Part shown: in pieces, positions 11,991 through 24,074 of the stretch
Layout: every line of letters starts with the position of its first letter
Numbering within the stretch: the first letter of the stretch is position 1
NCBI GenBank assembly: GCA_021613375.1
Contig: CM038703.1
Location: forward strand, 21,378,194 to 21,442,193
Direction of reading: 5' to 3'
DNA length: 64,000 bases
From: Megaleporinus macrocephalus
Taxonomy: Eukaryota; Chordata; Actinopteri; Characiformes; Anostomidae
Notes under the pieces: generated by a model
What the model saw: the letters and a program-made list of their open reading frames with translations, nothing else
The model's database searches: none
What the model was told of the DNA's origin: nothing
Position numbers and translations under genes: made by a program

Positions 11991-12640
11991 ATTTCTTGCA
12001 CATTTTATTTCAGGTCACAAAAGCATAGCATATGGACACAGGCTGTGCAATTGGATCTTTGTGTTTACTGTTATAATTTAAACCATGGAAAAAGTCAGCT
12101 GTCTGGAACACTACAAAAACAGTGTAGGCGCATCACTATACTTATTAAGAATAGAAAGGTTTATAAATAGTAAATACCCCCAAATACTAAAGCTATCTAA
12201 AGCTATTTTCGAGTGAGGATTAGATTACATTCAACATATCATTCAGAATATCTTAGATACGATCCTTGCTAAGCAAATTAACTAGCCTAGCATAGATTCA
12301 CTTCCTCAAACTTGAGTCTTTGTCCTCCAAACATACATTAATGGAGTTTTAGTGAGCTGAAAGCAAACCTGCGCTGTAGTGTTTGAACCTGTACAATGCT
12401 AAGCTACTGCTATCTGGTACTACAGTCGTACATGTTGTCATTTTAAATACCACATTCATTCATCTATTTTAGCTAGTATAGCTAGTTTACTACACAGTGC
12501 AATAAATACTTGAGTCACACTAGCAAAGAAATGTTCTCTATAAGCTGCCTGTAACCACATTGTAGGTTTGTTATTAACATATTATAGTAGGCCAGTGTGA
12601 CAGCTGGAAATACCAGCATACAGCAGCATGGCAGTATATA
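11991..12640. other. No gene seen
   Basis: AT-rich DNA with chance frames only, including a 61-codon plus-strand frame at 11985-12170. No repeat recognised. Confidence 0.4.
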
Positions 12641-12644
12641 TGTG

Positions 12645-13950
12645 TATCTCAGTCACACTTCTGTGAAATCAACCTGTCCAGTTAGGAAGCAACACTGATT
12701 GTAAATCAGTTTCACCTGCTCTTGTGCAAATGGAACAGACAACAGGTACCGGTACCTAGGTAGTACCTAAAGGTAGCATGAGCTGCAGCAACCCACAGAA
12801 GTTGCTCAGGTAGTGCAGTTATCCAGGATGGCACATCAATGCGAGCTGTGGCAAGAATGTTTGCCACAGGTGTCTGCCAGCACAGTGTCCAGGGCATGGA
12901 GCAGTTACCAGGAGACAGACCAGTACACCAGGAGACATGGAGGGGGCCGAGGAGGGCAACGGCCCAGCAGCTACCTTCTCCTTTGTGCAAGGAGGAACAG
13001 GTGGAGCAGTGCCAGAGCCCTGCAAAATGACCTCCAGCAAGCCACAAATATCCATGTTTCTGCTCAAACTGTCCGAAACAGACTCCATGAGGGTGGTATG
13101 AAGGCCCAATGTCCACAAGGGGGGCTGGTGCTTACAGCCCAACACCGTGCAGGGTGATTGGCATTTGCCGGAGACCACCAAGATTGGCAGATTCGACATT
13201 GGTGCCCTGTGATCTTCACAGATGAGAACAGGTTCACAATGAGCACGTGAAAGACGTGACAGCCTGGAGACGCCGTAGTGAACCTTTTGCTGCCTGCAAC
13301 ATCCTCCAGCATGACTGGTTTTGTCAGTGGGTCAGTGGTGTGGGGGGGCATTTCTTTGGAGGGCTGCACAGCCCTCCATGTGCTAGCCAAAGGTACCCTG
13401 ACTGCCATTAGGATGAGATCCTCAGAACCATTGAGAGATCATATGCTTGTGTGGTGGGCCCTGGGTTATTTCTGATGGCTGACAATACTAAGCCTGGACT
13501 GGCCTGCCCATTCCCCAGACCTGGATACAATCAAGCACATCTGGGAGATCATGTCTCGTTCCATCCAACAACGCCACGTTGCACCACAGACTGTCCAGGA
13601 GTTGACTGATGCTTTAATCCAGGTCTGGGAGGAGATCCCTTTAGAGAACACCCACTGCCTCATCAGGAGCATGCTCAGACATAGTAGAAACATACAGGCA
13701 CATGGAGGCCACACACACTACTGAGCCTCATTTTAACTTATCTTGAGCAATTTCCAGTGAAGTTGGATCAGCCTGTAATTGGATTTTCCACTTTGATTTT
13801 GAGTATGATTCCAAATCCAGACCTCCATGGGATAATAATTTTATTTTACATTGATCATTTTTGTTTTATTTTGTTCTCAACGCATTCCAATATGTAATGA
13901 ATATAGATTTTTTCAACTGAAATATTTCATTAATTCTAGGATGTGTTATT
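12645..13950 (+). mobile_element. Nearly full-length, inactive Tc1-like transposon
   Basis: Both outer regions are recognisable. The left side has TCACACTTCTGTGAAATCAA and the block that runs into GTTTCACCTGCTCTTGTGCA. The right side has CCAAATCCAGACCTCCATGG followed by AGGATGTGTTATTTATTTTA. These are the subterminal parts of a widespread fish Tc1-like family. The outermost few tens of bases at each end are too decayed to define the terminal repeats or the TA target duplication. The transposase gene between them is defective. Confidence 0.85.
12777..13724 (+). pseudogene. Tc1-like transposase pseudogene
   Basis: Read in three frames, the region follows a Tc1-like transposase from its N-terminal helix-turn-helix to its C-terminal HTHY followed by TGA at 13722. 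Recognisable blocks are the HTH ([20 protein letters not shown]), a [20 protein letters not shown] block, FTDENRFT with the first catalytic Asp (about 13215), VVWGGISLEG, and SPDLDTIKHIWEIMSR. The second catalytic Asp survives in a MADNTK context near 13480. About 75 bp that should follow it are missing. The third catalytic residue, normally Glu in an N-P-I-E-H-I-W context, is Lys here (ATC-AAG-CAC, about 13530-13538). With several frameshifts in addition, no functional enzyme can be made. Confidence 0.9.
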
Positions 13951-14109
13951 TATTTTATTGTATTAAGTATTATGCATTTCTCAAAGTTATAGGCATCAAC
14001 TTCCAGTGATTTTGACAGAACTGGAAAAAATGTATTTAGTTATCCTACAAAAAGTGTTAGACTGATTGGTGATAGAATGCTGACATTGCTTAATGCTTAA
14101 TCTGTTACG

Positions 14110-14290
14110 CTGTGCTAATACATTAAAAATGCAACTACCCAGCTTCATATGTGAATTTTCTGTTGCATGTTACTGCTGCTCCATTTAAGTTGGAACAAAA
14201 CACTTTAATGTGGCTGAATAGCAAACCAGTCTCAAGGAGAAAACACAAGTTTCAGCAACCACTTCCACAGAACCACTCAAGCAGCTGCTA
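14110..14290 (+). repeat. Family A repeat, weak copy
   Basis: The words GCTGCTCCATTTAAGTTGGA and GGCTGAATAGCAAACC align in order with family A copies at 37.8, 43.2 and 57.2 kb (which read CATTTAAGGTGGAAC and GAATA(G/A)). The match is short and degraded. Confidence 0.35.
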
Positions 14291-14699
14291 AGTGTCGATT
14301 TGTCCGACACAAATAACTCAGGATTATTATTAGGATGTTGGATTTAGCAGTTTAATGGGACTGATATAGCCACATGCTCAGTTCATTTAATATATACAGG
14401 TAGACGTTATATATATATTCTAATATACTTCTCTATTCCTGTAATCTATTCATTTATATTCTATCCTATGTATTTTATGTCTAGTGACATGTGCTAGTTA
14501 TCCCTTCAACAACCCTTGTTGTTTCTTAGAAAAAAATGGCTTTGGGAATGACCAAATAAAAAAAAAAACAGAAAATATATTTTGTTATTTTGACATTTAT
14601 TTGCTTTTTTTGCATTTTAAAAAGGTATCATGATGCAAAAATAACAATCTGCATTGCATTGTGAAATTTGCATATCGCTGCATTCCTGACTACTTTGTT

Positions 14700-15010
14700 G
14701 ACTGCATGTGTTGTTTTTAACAACATCTGTTTTAGGAGGGCATCAAAAGTTCACACGCTTATTTCTACGCGCTATGCTTCAGGATGACTATGGCATTGAA
14801 TTCCTTGCACCCACAGATAACGGATACGCATTTGTGATAAAAAGCCCATCTTCACTAGATGCTATGTGGAACAATATTCCATGCATATTGAAACAGAGGG
14901 ATCTCTGCCTCGGTTTGTGAAAAGAAACGGAGCTGAATCCTCTTCCCACAGACGCTAAGATAAGAGGCAAAGCTTTCAGCAGTATGCAGGAGTGCAGCGA
15001 GATTACATTA
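14700..15010 (+). other. Unrecognised open frame, possibly conserved element
   Basis: A frame at 14708-14920 has no ATG start; its first ATG lies inside at about 14774. A TTTTAG acceptor-like word sits at about 14734, and the peptide following it (for example DDYGIEFLAPTDNGYAFVIK) has a mixed composition unlike AT-rich chance frames. It ends in TGA, with no clear donor. I do not recognise a domain. It could be a terminal exon, an old pseudoexon or chance. Confidence 0.15.
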
Positions 15011-15299
15011 CGTTCCAAAGCAGCGTGCTAACCGAGAGAGAGTGCAAAGCAAAACAATGAAAACTATTTAGACTTGTGTTTTAGACACTAAAGAAGACTG
15101 ATAGTTTTCATTGTGCTATTTTTTTTAAAGCCTAATGTCCCAGCTGGGAAAAAAAAGATAATAACCTTTAGATGCTGTCAAGCCTGGAGTGTGACACAGT
15201 ATTCAATACACTGACTTAATAGCACCAATACCTTGATGTCCATTTTTAGCATAGCAAGGACAATTTAATTTTCTTTATTTGTAGTGTATTTCTATTGTA

Positions 15300-15900
15300 A
15301 TTGTGTTTGTTATTTTCTTTTTCTTCTTGGCTAAACACAATGTGGAGCAAAAACCATAAGGCCCAGAAACACCAAACTTGGCGACAATGTACAGCAGGCG
15401 TGAAGTGACTCAACCAAGAAAAAAGACACTCCTTGGCCTCATGATGGCGCTATGGCGCAACAAAGCATGTTTTATCTCATAACTAATTTTTTCCCTGTTT
15501 TTTTGGCTAGAGACAAATCACTTTGTAATTTGGAACTTTTGGCTCCACCTACTTAGATGTTTTTGTTCATTTGCATAATATGCCAAACCTACTTTTGCGA
15601 ACTAGTCTGAGGGTTTATGCCCAAAAATTCAGAAAAATGCAAAGAATTCTGAAAGGCACAATTGCTAATGCTAATTAACCTTTCAGAAAGAATATCATAT
15701 TTATCTCTAAGGAAAATTAAATCCATGTTTTAACATTGACCAATCATCATGAAACTTAAAAAGTGTGTTTGTGTAGGCACTTTCTAACAACCAGTCAGGT
15801 TTGAAGAGGTTTGGCCACTAGGGGGCGTAAATATTGTTTATTACATGTACATATTTTCATAGTCACAAAATTGGTTTGGTTTAATGTATTGCGGTGGATT
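15300..15900. repeat. Probable interspersed repeat carrying a CTCF-like site
   Basis: The text (gene-poor, with CCAGAAACACCAAACTTGGC, GGCGCTATGGCGCAACA and GGCCACTAGGGGGCGT) resembles a family of fish repeats built around 'aaacaccaaa ... tggcgctac ... ccactagrgggcg'. I recall the style and not a named family. Its ends are undefined. Confidence 0.4.
15815..15826 (+). promoter_or_regulatory. CTCF core consensus match
   Basis: CCACTAGGGGGC fits the vertebrate CTCF core CCASYAGRKGGC at all 12 positions. The site lies in probable repeat DNA. Occupancy cannot be judged from sequence. Confidence 0.4.
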
Positions 15901-16718
15901 GTGCAATTACAAGTTTATTTGAAACAATGAAAGCATCACTTTTTGAACTAGTCTCTGAATTTTCATGTTAACCATTCAAAAATGATTCTGAACTATTGTG
16001 TGGCCAGTCTATGTAAATTATTATCAAAAAAATCTTGACTTTTTTACTCAACGTGGCCTCTGTCAATTAATCGCTGTGGACTTGGCATTTTAAACGATAT
16101 TTGCCAAAACTCACATGTATATAACTACACGCTAATGACATTTTGGTGCAGGGTGTCCTCGGGGGGTACGCTTTAACACCCAGAAACATTTAAAATAGTT
16201 AAAAATGCTATCACAATGTTATTCTTAAGTCTATAGATTAAAATACTGGTGTAGTGTAAATCAGATCACTGACCTAAATAACTTTGCTATTGCATGTTAT
16301 GTCAGAAATCGGACTCTGTCTGGTATTTGAACTAATTCGTGCAAAGTCTACGGCTTATTATAAAAAGTACAAATGGTCTATCTGAAGAAAACTGAACATC
16401 TTTTGTACCTCTGATCATTAATCATGACATATGAAGATCATTTGACAAATTCTGATGTACTTTCACTGTATGCCTCATTATGGCCTGCACAACAAATTGT
16501 TAAACTCTGAGAACCAAACCACTGTACAAACACAACTATGTAAGAAATTTTACTATCAGTCTTGTATTTTTGACATCTGTGTTCACATTATTTAGAATTC
16601 AGTAGATCGGTACCCATGAAATGTAAACATGTATCATATTTAAAGACCACTGCTTAACAATAATGGCACATGAAGACATTTTAATGATGACTTACATTTT
16701 TCATGCTCTCTATGTAAA

Positions 16719-16827
16719 TAAGGCCCATTAGACCTTCTTATTGGCCCAAACTACTTAAGGCCTGCTTGGTCTGATAGTGCTTGGACCTGCTTATTGCTGA
16801 ATATATCGTCTATATAATTTTCATTTG
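16719..16827 (+). repeat. Direct repeat, left copy of a 105-bp pair
   Basis: The unit contains CTACTTAAGGCCTGCTTGGT, a TGCTTGGACC word and a TATATAAT end. It matches 17723-17830 at roughly three bases in four, offset by 1005 bp. Its nature is unknown. Confidence 0.55.
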
Positions 16828-17722
16828 GTAGTTTATTCACTTGAATAGGATGAAATAGAAAAGAAAAAAACTACACTCAGAAATTACAGTGAAATGCTGG
16901 AGCTGGACTGGAGCTGAACCAGTGCTGACCCGGAGGATGATAGTGGTAAGCAGATCCTGCAGTTCATTCTGGCCCTTTAAGAGGTCACTGAGAGAGTCAG
17001 GCACTCATTTTAAGTTCAGCAAAAGCTTCACTTCTCTGTTTATTTTACTATGAAGTCTCAGTTCGTCTCAGCAACTTTACCTTAAACCCTACAACACAAA
17101 TACATGGCCCAGATTTCAACACCGACCACATCTCGTATGACTATCGTGGTCATACGGGGTAATACAGGGTCATGCGGTGTGATGGTAAGGTCATTGCGGC
17201 ATCACGGCAACAGGGAGCAGCTCTATTATGTCACAGACGTGTGCAACCTCTTGGGTTGATATAAGCATGAATAAACACAACAGCTGTTCTTTATATCCCG
17301 TGAAAGGTTCACAATAAATGGACCAATAGAAAAATCACTCTTTAGATTAATTTAAAAAGTTAGGAATGTTTTTGGCCTTTATAAAGTTACTGAAATTTGG
17401 TCTCTTGAGTATGTGAGTCAAGTAACACACAAGCAACACACACAGGTTGCTCTTTTACAACTGCCGGCTTAGCTGCTAGAGTCCATGCCATCAGACCGAG
17501 CTAACAGAACCAGGAGACGCAGATTGGTTCGTTTTTTCATGCTTTATTCCGGTATATTGACAGTTGTTGTTTAATAATAAAAGCTAACTCTTCTACAAAG
17601 CCATCTTCCTGTAATTATCACATATGTGGACTCCCACGTGCTGAAGCATACTGCTTTGGTTTTAGTAAAATAGAAATAATATTTTCTCCATAGACATGTA
17701 GTATGCATTAGACATACAAACT

Positions 17723-17830
17723 GCATTAGGCCTTGTTATGCCTAATTGGTCCAAACCGCTTAAGGCCTGATTGGGCTGAATATGCTTGGACCCACTCATC
17801 GCCACTTCTGGCTATATAATCTAATTTTTA
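17723..17830 (+). repeat. Direct repeat, right copy of a 105-bp pair
   Basis: The unit contains CCGCTTAAGGCCTGATTGGG, a TGCTTGGACC word and a TATATAAT end, colinear with the copy at 16719-16827. The 895 bp between the copies show no coding capacity I can recognise. Confidence 0.55.
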
Positions 17831-18059
17831 TTACACCATGCCTACTCTTTAGTCCAGACCTTGTAGTATAACATGTGGTTTAGCTTGGCTTACTCTCTTT
17901 GGACACTAGCTCTCACATTACTTTGCATAAAAGCTTTTTAGATTAATTACTGTAACAATATATGATTCATTTTTTGTAGTAGTTTGTTTTCCATTCATGT
18001 TTTTCATTTTTAAAAAACAGCAGGCCTTCACATCGTTATTTGATGAGTTATAGTTAGCT

Positions 18060-18490
18060 ATAGGCAGTTGGAGTGTGTATGTGGGAATGCTGTGCCCATT
18101 CAGTCAAAAGGGAGTTTGTGAGGTCAGGTTATTGGCCTTGGCTAAGGAGGCCTGGCTCTCAATTGACATAACACTTCATCCCAAAGGGGTTCAGTGGGAT
18201 TGAGGTCAGGGCTCTTTGCAGAGCAATGGAATCAAATTCATCAAACCATGTCATTATAGACCTCGCTTTATGTGCAAGGGCAGAAAGATGGTGGCCACAG
18301 TTTAGGAGCAGGTATTTGCCTAAAATATATGTTGTATTAACATTACCATTAATTATCCCTCCTCCACCAAACTGTACTGTTGGCAGTATGCGTTCTGGTA
18401 ATGGGACAAACTGGTCAGTGATGTGAAGAAGCTTCAGATCTACAGTAGTTTGGTTGACACTGAACACTTGTTTGAAAAGTCTAGTACAAA
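18060..18490 (-). mobile_element. Truncated Tc1-like transposon
   Basis: The plus strand reads as the reverse complement of a Tc1-like transposase: GGAGTGTGTATGTGGGAATG, GTGCCCATTCAGTCAAAAGG, CATCCCAAAGGGGTTCAGTG, GTCAGGGCTCTTTGCAGAGC and CCCTCCTCCACCAAACTGTA, in the right order. The minus frame at 18159-18467 is a by-product of these blocks with insertions and deletions, not an intact gene. Both ends of the element are lost. Confidence 0.7.
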
Positions 18491-18499
18491 GCTAAACCA

Positions 18500-20250
18500 T
18501 TTCACTGCTTCTCTTTCTACCATTGGTCTCTTAAGAACTGTAGACAACTGAGGACTGCTACTCCGAGCGTATAATTAAGTGTATAAGTTCTTGATGTTAG
18601 ATGACTCCTAATTGTTTTAAATCATTTATTTGGCTTGGTTAGAGATTTCATTTGATAGATGTGCCAGCTGCTCATCTCCTGGGCATTAATGACATCCATG
18701 AGAGGTGGTGGGAAGGCAGTGTCAAAACCCTACATGCTGACCACTGCTGCAAAAGTCGTCATCCATGAGGGGAGGTGACTGACATCCATGAGAGACAGGA
18801 GAAAGTTTATGACAGCCACCAGTGGCATGAGGATGATGCATGTGTCATGAGCCCTGCCTCCTGTCCAGCGGTGAGACTGTTATATTATGCCTGATGTTAT
18901 GTACTGGTGGCTGCAGAGCTGGGCTTCCTCTCAAGTGAAGCACCTGATGCTGATTTGGCTATGTTAGCGTTGGTATCTTTACCACGAACAGAGAGGGAAG
19001 AGAGGGAGAGGAGAAGGATGAGCAGCAGCAACCAGCAATGGACTGATAAGCTAGTTTTGAGTTTTGTAGATGATTTTTGTTTGAGTTTGAAAGAAAAAGT
19101 CTTGCTTTAGGCATCTCTCTTGCCTCCAGCGTCCTTTCTCCTACTTAAGGTAGCACATGGTTTGCTATAATTTTAGTGCTAAAAGAGAAACATAAGTGAA
19201 AAGGCAGAAGCATAACAGGCCAAGTAAAAAAATACAAATATGGGATCAGATTCAGTAACAGCAGATACTCACTCAGAGAGAACTTGCCTGGGGTGCATGG
19301 GTTTGTGTTGGTCTGTGTATTTATGCTCTTTAAAGTCTTTTCTAATATATAACAATAATTCCTGCAGTGGTTTCTGAAAAAACCCAAAGGAATCTCTTCC
19401 ACAGAGGAATGAATGACTGACATAATTTCAACAATTTTGCCTGAAACCTTAAAATAGCACCTGCAATGGTGTGTCACAATGTTGGGTTTCAAAATATACC
19501 TGCATTACCGACATCTTTTTGCCTTCGTGAACCTAAAATCATTTCTAAGTGATGGTATACAATGGCAACATATAATTTCAGGAGAATTGTTTTTGCACTT
19601 TAGGGGCCCTTTAAGCCATTTAATCCCAATTATGGGAGAAAGTGAACCATTTACCATCATCATCTTTGACATCTCTCAGAGTTAGGGCACTATATGAACA
19701 TGCTAAGCCAACCACTGAACTTTTTCTGCTGGCTTCCAGGCACTAGAATTTGCTTGCTGACTGAGGGATGGAGTCATTTTCTTTTTGTAACCAACTGAAA
19801 TTCACCTAGCACCCTAAACCGCTGAATTTCGAAAAGTTCCTCTCAAATGTGTGGCTCATGGCACATTCATCCAGATCTCTTCAATTGAGCTAGTAATAGA
19901 AGAAGGTTTAATTATCGTGAACAATGTCACAGTGACACAGAATATGCAGACATAATCACGGCTGTAGAATTTACAGTGCACTCACAGATTACATGTAATA
20001 ACATAGTTTAGAGGTTAGCACTTGAAGTAAAATGATGCCTGAGAACATAATTTCGAAGAGAAAAACAGCCTAGATTAACTCTCGTATCCCTCTGTTTTGC
20101 TCCTAGCAGACACTGTGCTTTCATTCATGAGTGTCTATTTTAATCACCTACTGCTCAGGAAGGGTTCAGTGGTAAATAGTGGGTGTTACATTGACTTAAT
20201 GGCAACAAACACTTTCCATTTTTTTATCTTAGCAGAGACAACACCATTCC
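18500..20250. other. No supported gene
   Basis: Frames up to 115 codons (minus, 19145-19492) lack recognisable domains. At 18690-18860 the phrase GACATCCATGAGAG occurs twice with related text around it, suggesting an old local duplication. Nothing else stands out. Confidence 0.35.
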
Positions 20251-20254
20251 TACG

Positions 20255-20760
20255 CTAATATATCCAAAAGTTTGTAGACACCTGCTCATCTAGTACTTCT
20301 TCAGAAATCTAAGGTATCAATAGGGAGTTTGTTGCCACCTTTGCTCTAGTAAAATGATATTGTTATCTCAGAATATATTTTTTGCTTATATAATGTTTGT
20401 CATCTTGCTCTTATCTTTAATATTTCTTAATACTTCAGATATCCTGTCTTTATACCTTAGTTTACCTTATTGTTTCATGTGAGCTGGCAGTTGTCAAAGT
20501 ATCTCACTGCTAGTTGTACTGTGTACAACTATGTAAAAAAAAACTTTGACTAGCAGACAACTCGTCTGTGAAGACTTTTCACTAGATGTTGGAACATTGC
20601 TTTGAGGATTTGATTGCATTTAGCCACAGTAGCATTAGTGAAGTCAGACAGTGGTGTTGCATGTTTAGTTCCAGCTTTCGGAATCCTTCCAAAGGCATTA
20701 GATAATGGTCCATCACTTCAGAAAAATCTAAATCCTAGCCAAATGACATATTCTTTTAGC
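20255..20760 (-). mobile_element. Decayed Tc1-like transposon with an internal interruption
   Basis: The left terminus reads ATATCCAAAAGTTTGTAGAC followed by ACCTGCTCATC, a standard Tc1-like end. After about 90 bp the match stops. It resumes at about 20583 with AGATGTTGGAACATTGCTTT and AGCCACAGTAGCATTAGTGA, which belong to the same family. The intervening 20345-20570 is unrelated AT-rich sequence, probably a later insertion. No reading frame survives. Confidence 0.65.
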
Positions 20761-20924
20761 CAACATTTAGCATTGGTCATGGAGAAAATATTTTTATAAT
20801 TTTCTAGTAATATGAAGAGAACTTTCATAATCACTGTACTGAATTTAGTCTATAGTACAACACAAGGCTGAGGCTTTATTTACAGTTATTTACATTGTTG
20901 GACATAATTTGTAAATACCAATTT

Positions 20925-21965
20925 ACATTACCATACGTATTTGGACAGTGACACAAATTGTGGCCATTTGCCTCTGTACACCACCAAAATGGACTGAAAT
21001 AAAGCCTTCAATATTTGATTAAAGCGTAGATTTGCAGTTTTGAAAAAGGTTTAACCAAAATATTGCACCAAGTTTTAAGGAATTACAGCCATTGTTTCAT
21101 AAGTCTTTTTTTACAGGTTTAAAAATAAAAAAGTGGTCGGATAAGAAGTTTTTGTTGCCAGGTGTGTCCTGTCCCTGTGTCCTGAAGTTTTTTTAAGGAG
21201 ATAAAAAGATTGGAGTTGATTTCAAATGTTGATTATGCAGCTGTTATGAAGCTGTTCATAGGAACTCTCAGTACGATGCCCAAAGAGTTGAAGATGCAAG
21301 TGAAAGGAGGCCAGACTAAAAAAACAAAACAAATCTATCAGAGAAATTTGAGGGGTGGCCAGATAAGAATTTGGTACATTTGTGAAAAAACAACTGGTCA
21401 GCTCAGCAACACCAAAAGACTCAGAAGACAACTTAAGAGAATGATCACAGATTTTTTTTGTGATAAAGAAAAACCCCTAAACAACATCTTGTCAAGTTAA
21501 GGAGATTCTAGAAAAAGTTGGCGTGAATTTGTCAAAATCTACAGTAAGCAACACTTTTGTGAATGTAAACACAGAGAGTTTCTGTCAAGATGCAAACTAC
21601 TGGTAACACTCGAGAACAGAAAGGCCAGATCAGACTTTGCTAGAAAACATCTAAAAAGCCTGTTGAGCTCTGAAACAAGATTCCTTGGACAGATGAAACC
21701 AAGATTAACTCGTATCAGAATGATGGAAAGTGTATATACAAGGAAAGGACGGGCTTATGATCTGAAACACAGCATCTGTCAAACATTGTGGAAGCAATGT
21801 AATGACATGAGCGTGTATGGTCACCAATGGAACTGGGTCACTGGTGTTTATTGATGATGTGACTGCTGATAGAAGTAGCACAATGAATTCTGACATGCAT
21901 AGAGCTACACCATGTATAGATGTACATATATAGATCTTCCACTAAGATTCAGTCAAATCTATCTT
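20925..21965 (+). mobile_element. 3'-truncated Tc1-like transposon
   Basis: The left end (CGTATTTGGACAGTGACACA, then GTACACCACCAAAATGGACT) belongs to a Tc1-like family whose first 250 bp precede the transposase. Similarity stops near 21965, where the last third of the gene and the right terminus should be. Confidence 0.8.
21210..21900 (+). pseudogene. Tc1-like transposase pseudogene, N-terminal two thirds
   Basis: Several frames together follow a Tc1-like transposase. An N-terminal part (21210-21500) contains MPKELKMQVKGG and KQIYQRNLRGGQIRIWYICE, which corresponds to the helix-turn-helix region. A region near 21540-21660 contains the text for the 'fragments ... caged' linker. The first catalytic Asp survives in a W-T-D-E-T-K context near 21690. 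A later block, about 21780-21860, corresponds to the core that ends in 'SLVFIDDVT'. Frameshifts at about 21500, 21600 and 21715 break the gene. The second catalytic Asp and the Glu lie beyond the truncation. Confidence 0.8.
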
Positions 21966-22509
21966 TTTGTCATATATGTCATTATATAGCAGAAAGTCAT
22001 GTACGTATTAAGATTCCCTGCTTTGAGAACAACACACCAGGATGGTCACATGGTTACAAAGTGCGACCTAATATAGGATAGACATTTCACCATTACGACG
22101 ACTGTAGTTAATAACTTCTGTGAAATCTTCAAAGCCTGAACTTTACTTCATTACTGTTGGGTCAATGCTTTTTCATTTTCAGGGTTTTTGCCATAAACCA
22201 AAATGTATTTTTTAAACTCTTGCACTCTTTTAGTTCTAAAGCCAGAAGCAATAGTTTTTTTCTTTTGTCCTTTTTATTCTTCCTTTTTCTTTCTGGTGAT
22301 TGCCAAAGGCCCTGACCTACCAGAAGCTGTGATTATTATCTTCAAAAATACTCACAAGCACTCTTTTTGGAACCTCAAGCTATGTGTTTCTGCAGTCTCT
22401 GAAGGATTTTGTTCACATGCAGCTCAAATTACCATTAGTTCTTCATTTGAACCAAGCATCTTGTTCCGTCATTGTATGCAAACCAGACAGCATCCTAATC
22501 TTTAGCGTG

Positions 22510-22720
22510 AAGGGATTTGTCAGTGTAATGCAGAGACAGTGCGCTGATTGATTGCTGTCTCTTAATTTCTTAAGCTTCCTCCCAATACAACCACTGATGA
22601 GACATAATAGAGCGGAACATCAGCGGCTGATGGCAAAATGCTGTTTTTATAAGCAAGCACTGATTAAAATGCTCATTACCACAGGAAGTAGCTGACTGGA
22701 TCCATAAACCTCTGAAATGA
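22510..22720. promoter_or_regulatory. Conserved-element-like stretch
   Basis: The stretch has balanced composition and several regulatory-type cores close together, including CTGATTGATTGCTG, TTAATTTCTTAAG and GCACTGATTAAAATGCTCAT. It shows no repeat similarity. It is a candidate conserved non-coding element on appearance only. Confidence 0.15.
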
Positions 22721-23374
22721 GTCTTCTGGAAAACACAACATCCTCCCCATTTAGTACTGTCTTTGATTTATTGTGCTTTATTAAACACTATGAGCTTTTA
22801 ACTCGCTTCCTAGATGCATGTAGGTGGTTTGTAGAACTTGGTGAGACACTGATATATAACTATTCAATACCTTTTTAATGCCCCCAAAACCAGACAGGAC
22901 TACCAGCACTTTTAGCCCTGTACAGTTTATATGAACCACAGTCAATTGTGTGGAAACCTGAGGAGGAGTCTTTAAACAAAAAACTTTCTAAATACTCAGT
23001 TTAAAAATCAATGTAGCTGGTAAAACCAGCATATTATCAGAATATTTACTTTTTAAAAACATAATTTGTAAACACCAGCTGCCCTTTATATTTTGTAAAA
23101 TCTCATGTAAGTTGTTATGCTGATCACCAACAAAGCCAGCGTATGTTTTTGCTCAACAGTTTTAGCAGGGACACATTGAAAACACATTTAACAGTAAAAA
23201 CATCACTGGCACCTCTGCCACTAGGCTTAGATCAAACTAGGCTTAAAGTCAGCTGAGTTACCAAGAAATACTGGATTGTAAGATTGACTTCAGAATTCTG
23301 AGAAGGTTGTAATTTAAAAGAGCCCCAGGCGAGCATGTAATAGTCAACAATTAGACACAGTATACAGTTTGCCA

Positions 23375-24074
23375 CATATAAAAGTAAATCACACTGGTTT
23401 ACTCCTATTTTTAAAGCACTTACTGGCCATATGCCACTATACATCTCAACAGTGCTCACTAGAAATAACACAACCTATCAGACTTGATCCAGTGATTGCA
23501 TCACCTTTCAAGTACCAAGTGTTTTCACTGAACTGGGAAAATTTGCTTTTAGCTATAGCGCACTAGCAAGCTGGACTTTACTCCAGGAAACTCTAAAGCT
23601 CCAACCACTGGTGTCACTCAATCATTTTAAAGTCTTAGTCTCTAACCACATCCTTTCAGCCTGCCGCTGTTTAGCTTCTAAATGATTTCAGTTTAGTTGT
23701 TGTCCTTTTTTAGTCTTGACTATTCTTTTTCTTGTTATTGTTTTTCATTATTTAACTTTAATATTGTTGTTTATTCATTTAATTTCCTATTTTTTAGCTG
23801 ATCTATTGTTTTATAGTTGTATTAAATTTCCACTACTTTTATTTATTATTGTCTGTTATTGCTCTTTGATTAATTAGATTTTTACTCTCAGATTTATCAG
23901 TTGTAACTTGTAATCTGATTTGTCTTATATTATATACATTTTCTTTCATTTTCTTTTCTTTCATTTTATTTCATTAAACTTTTTTTCATTTTCTGTTATT
24001 TTGTGTATCAGCTTGGCTACATTGTAAATGAGTGTCAATGTACTCTGGATGAATGAATGAATGAATGAATGAGT
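23375..24074 (+). mobile_element. LINE 3' end: ORF2 C-terminus, 3' UTR and (GAAT)n tail
   Basis: A degenerate reverse-transcriptase-ORF C-terminus (about 23400-23690) is followed by a T-rich 3' untranslated region and ends in a short GAAT microsatellite (24049-24074). LINEs of L2/Rex-like clades commonly end in such microsatellite tails instead of poly(A). The 5' part is missing, as expected from incomplete reverse transcription. Confidence 0.6.
23400..23690 (+). pseudogene. LINE ORF2 C-terminal remnant
   Basis: One frame reads VPSVFTELGKFAFSYSALAS, then WTLLQETLKLQPLVSLNHFK. This is the typical C-terminal block of fish LINE ORF2 proteins: a T-E-x-G-K-x-A-F segment, W-x-x-L-Q, L-K-L, then S-L-x-x-F-K. 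Upstream, a second frame holds PLYISTVLTRN, matching the usual P-x-Y-I-S-x-x-L segment. The two blocks are out of frame with each other. This region lies beyond the reverse transcriptase domain, so no enzyme core is present. The clade cannot be fixed from so short a piece. Confidence 0.55.

Noticed and set aside
14708..14920. Protein-like frame after an acceptor-like AG
   Set aside because: No ATG at the start, no donor, no recognised domain; kept only as a low-confidence entry.
19145..19492. 115-codon minus-strand frame
   Set aside because: No domain or splice context; overlaps other chance frames in AT-rich sequence.
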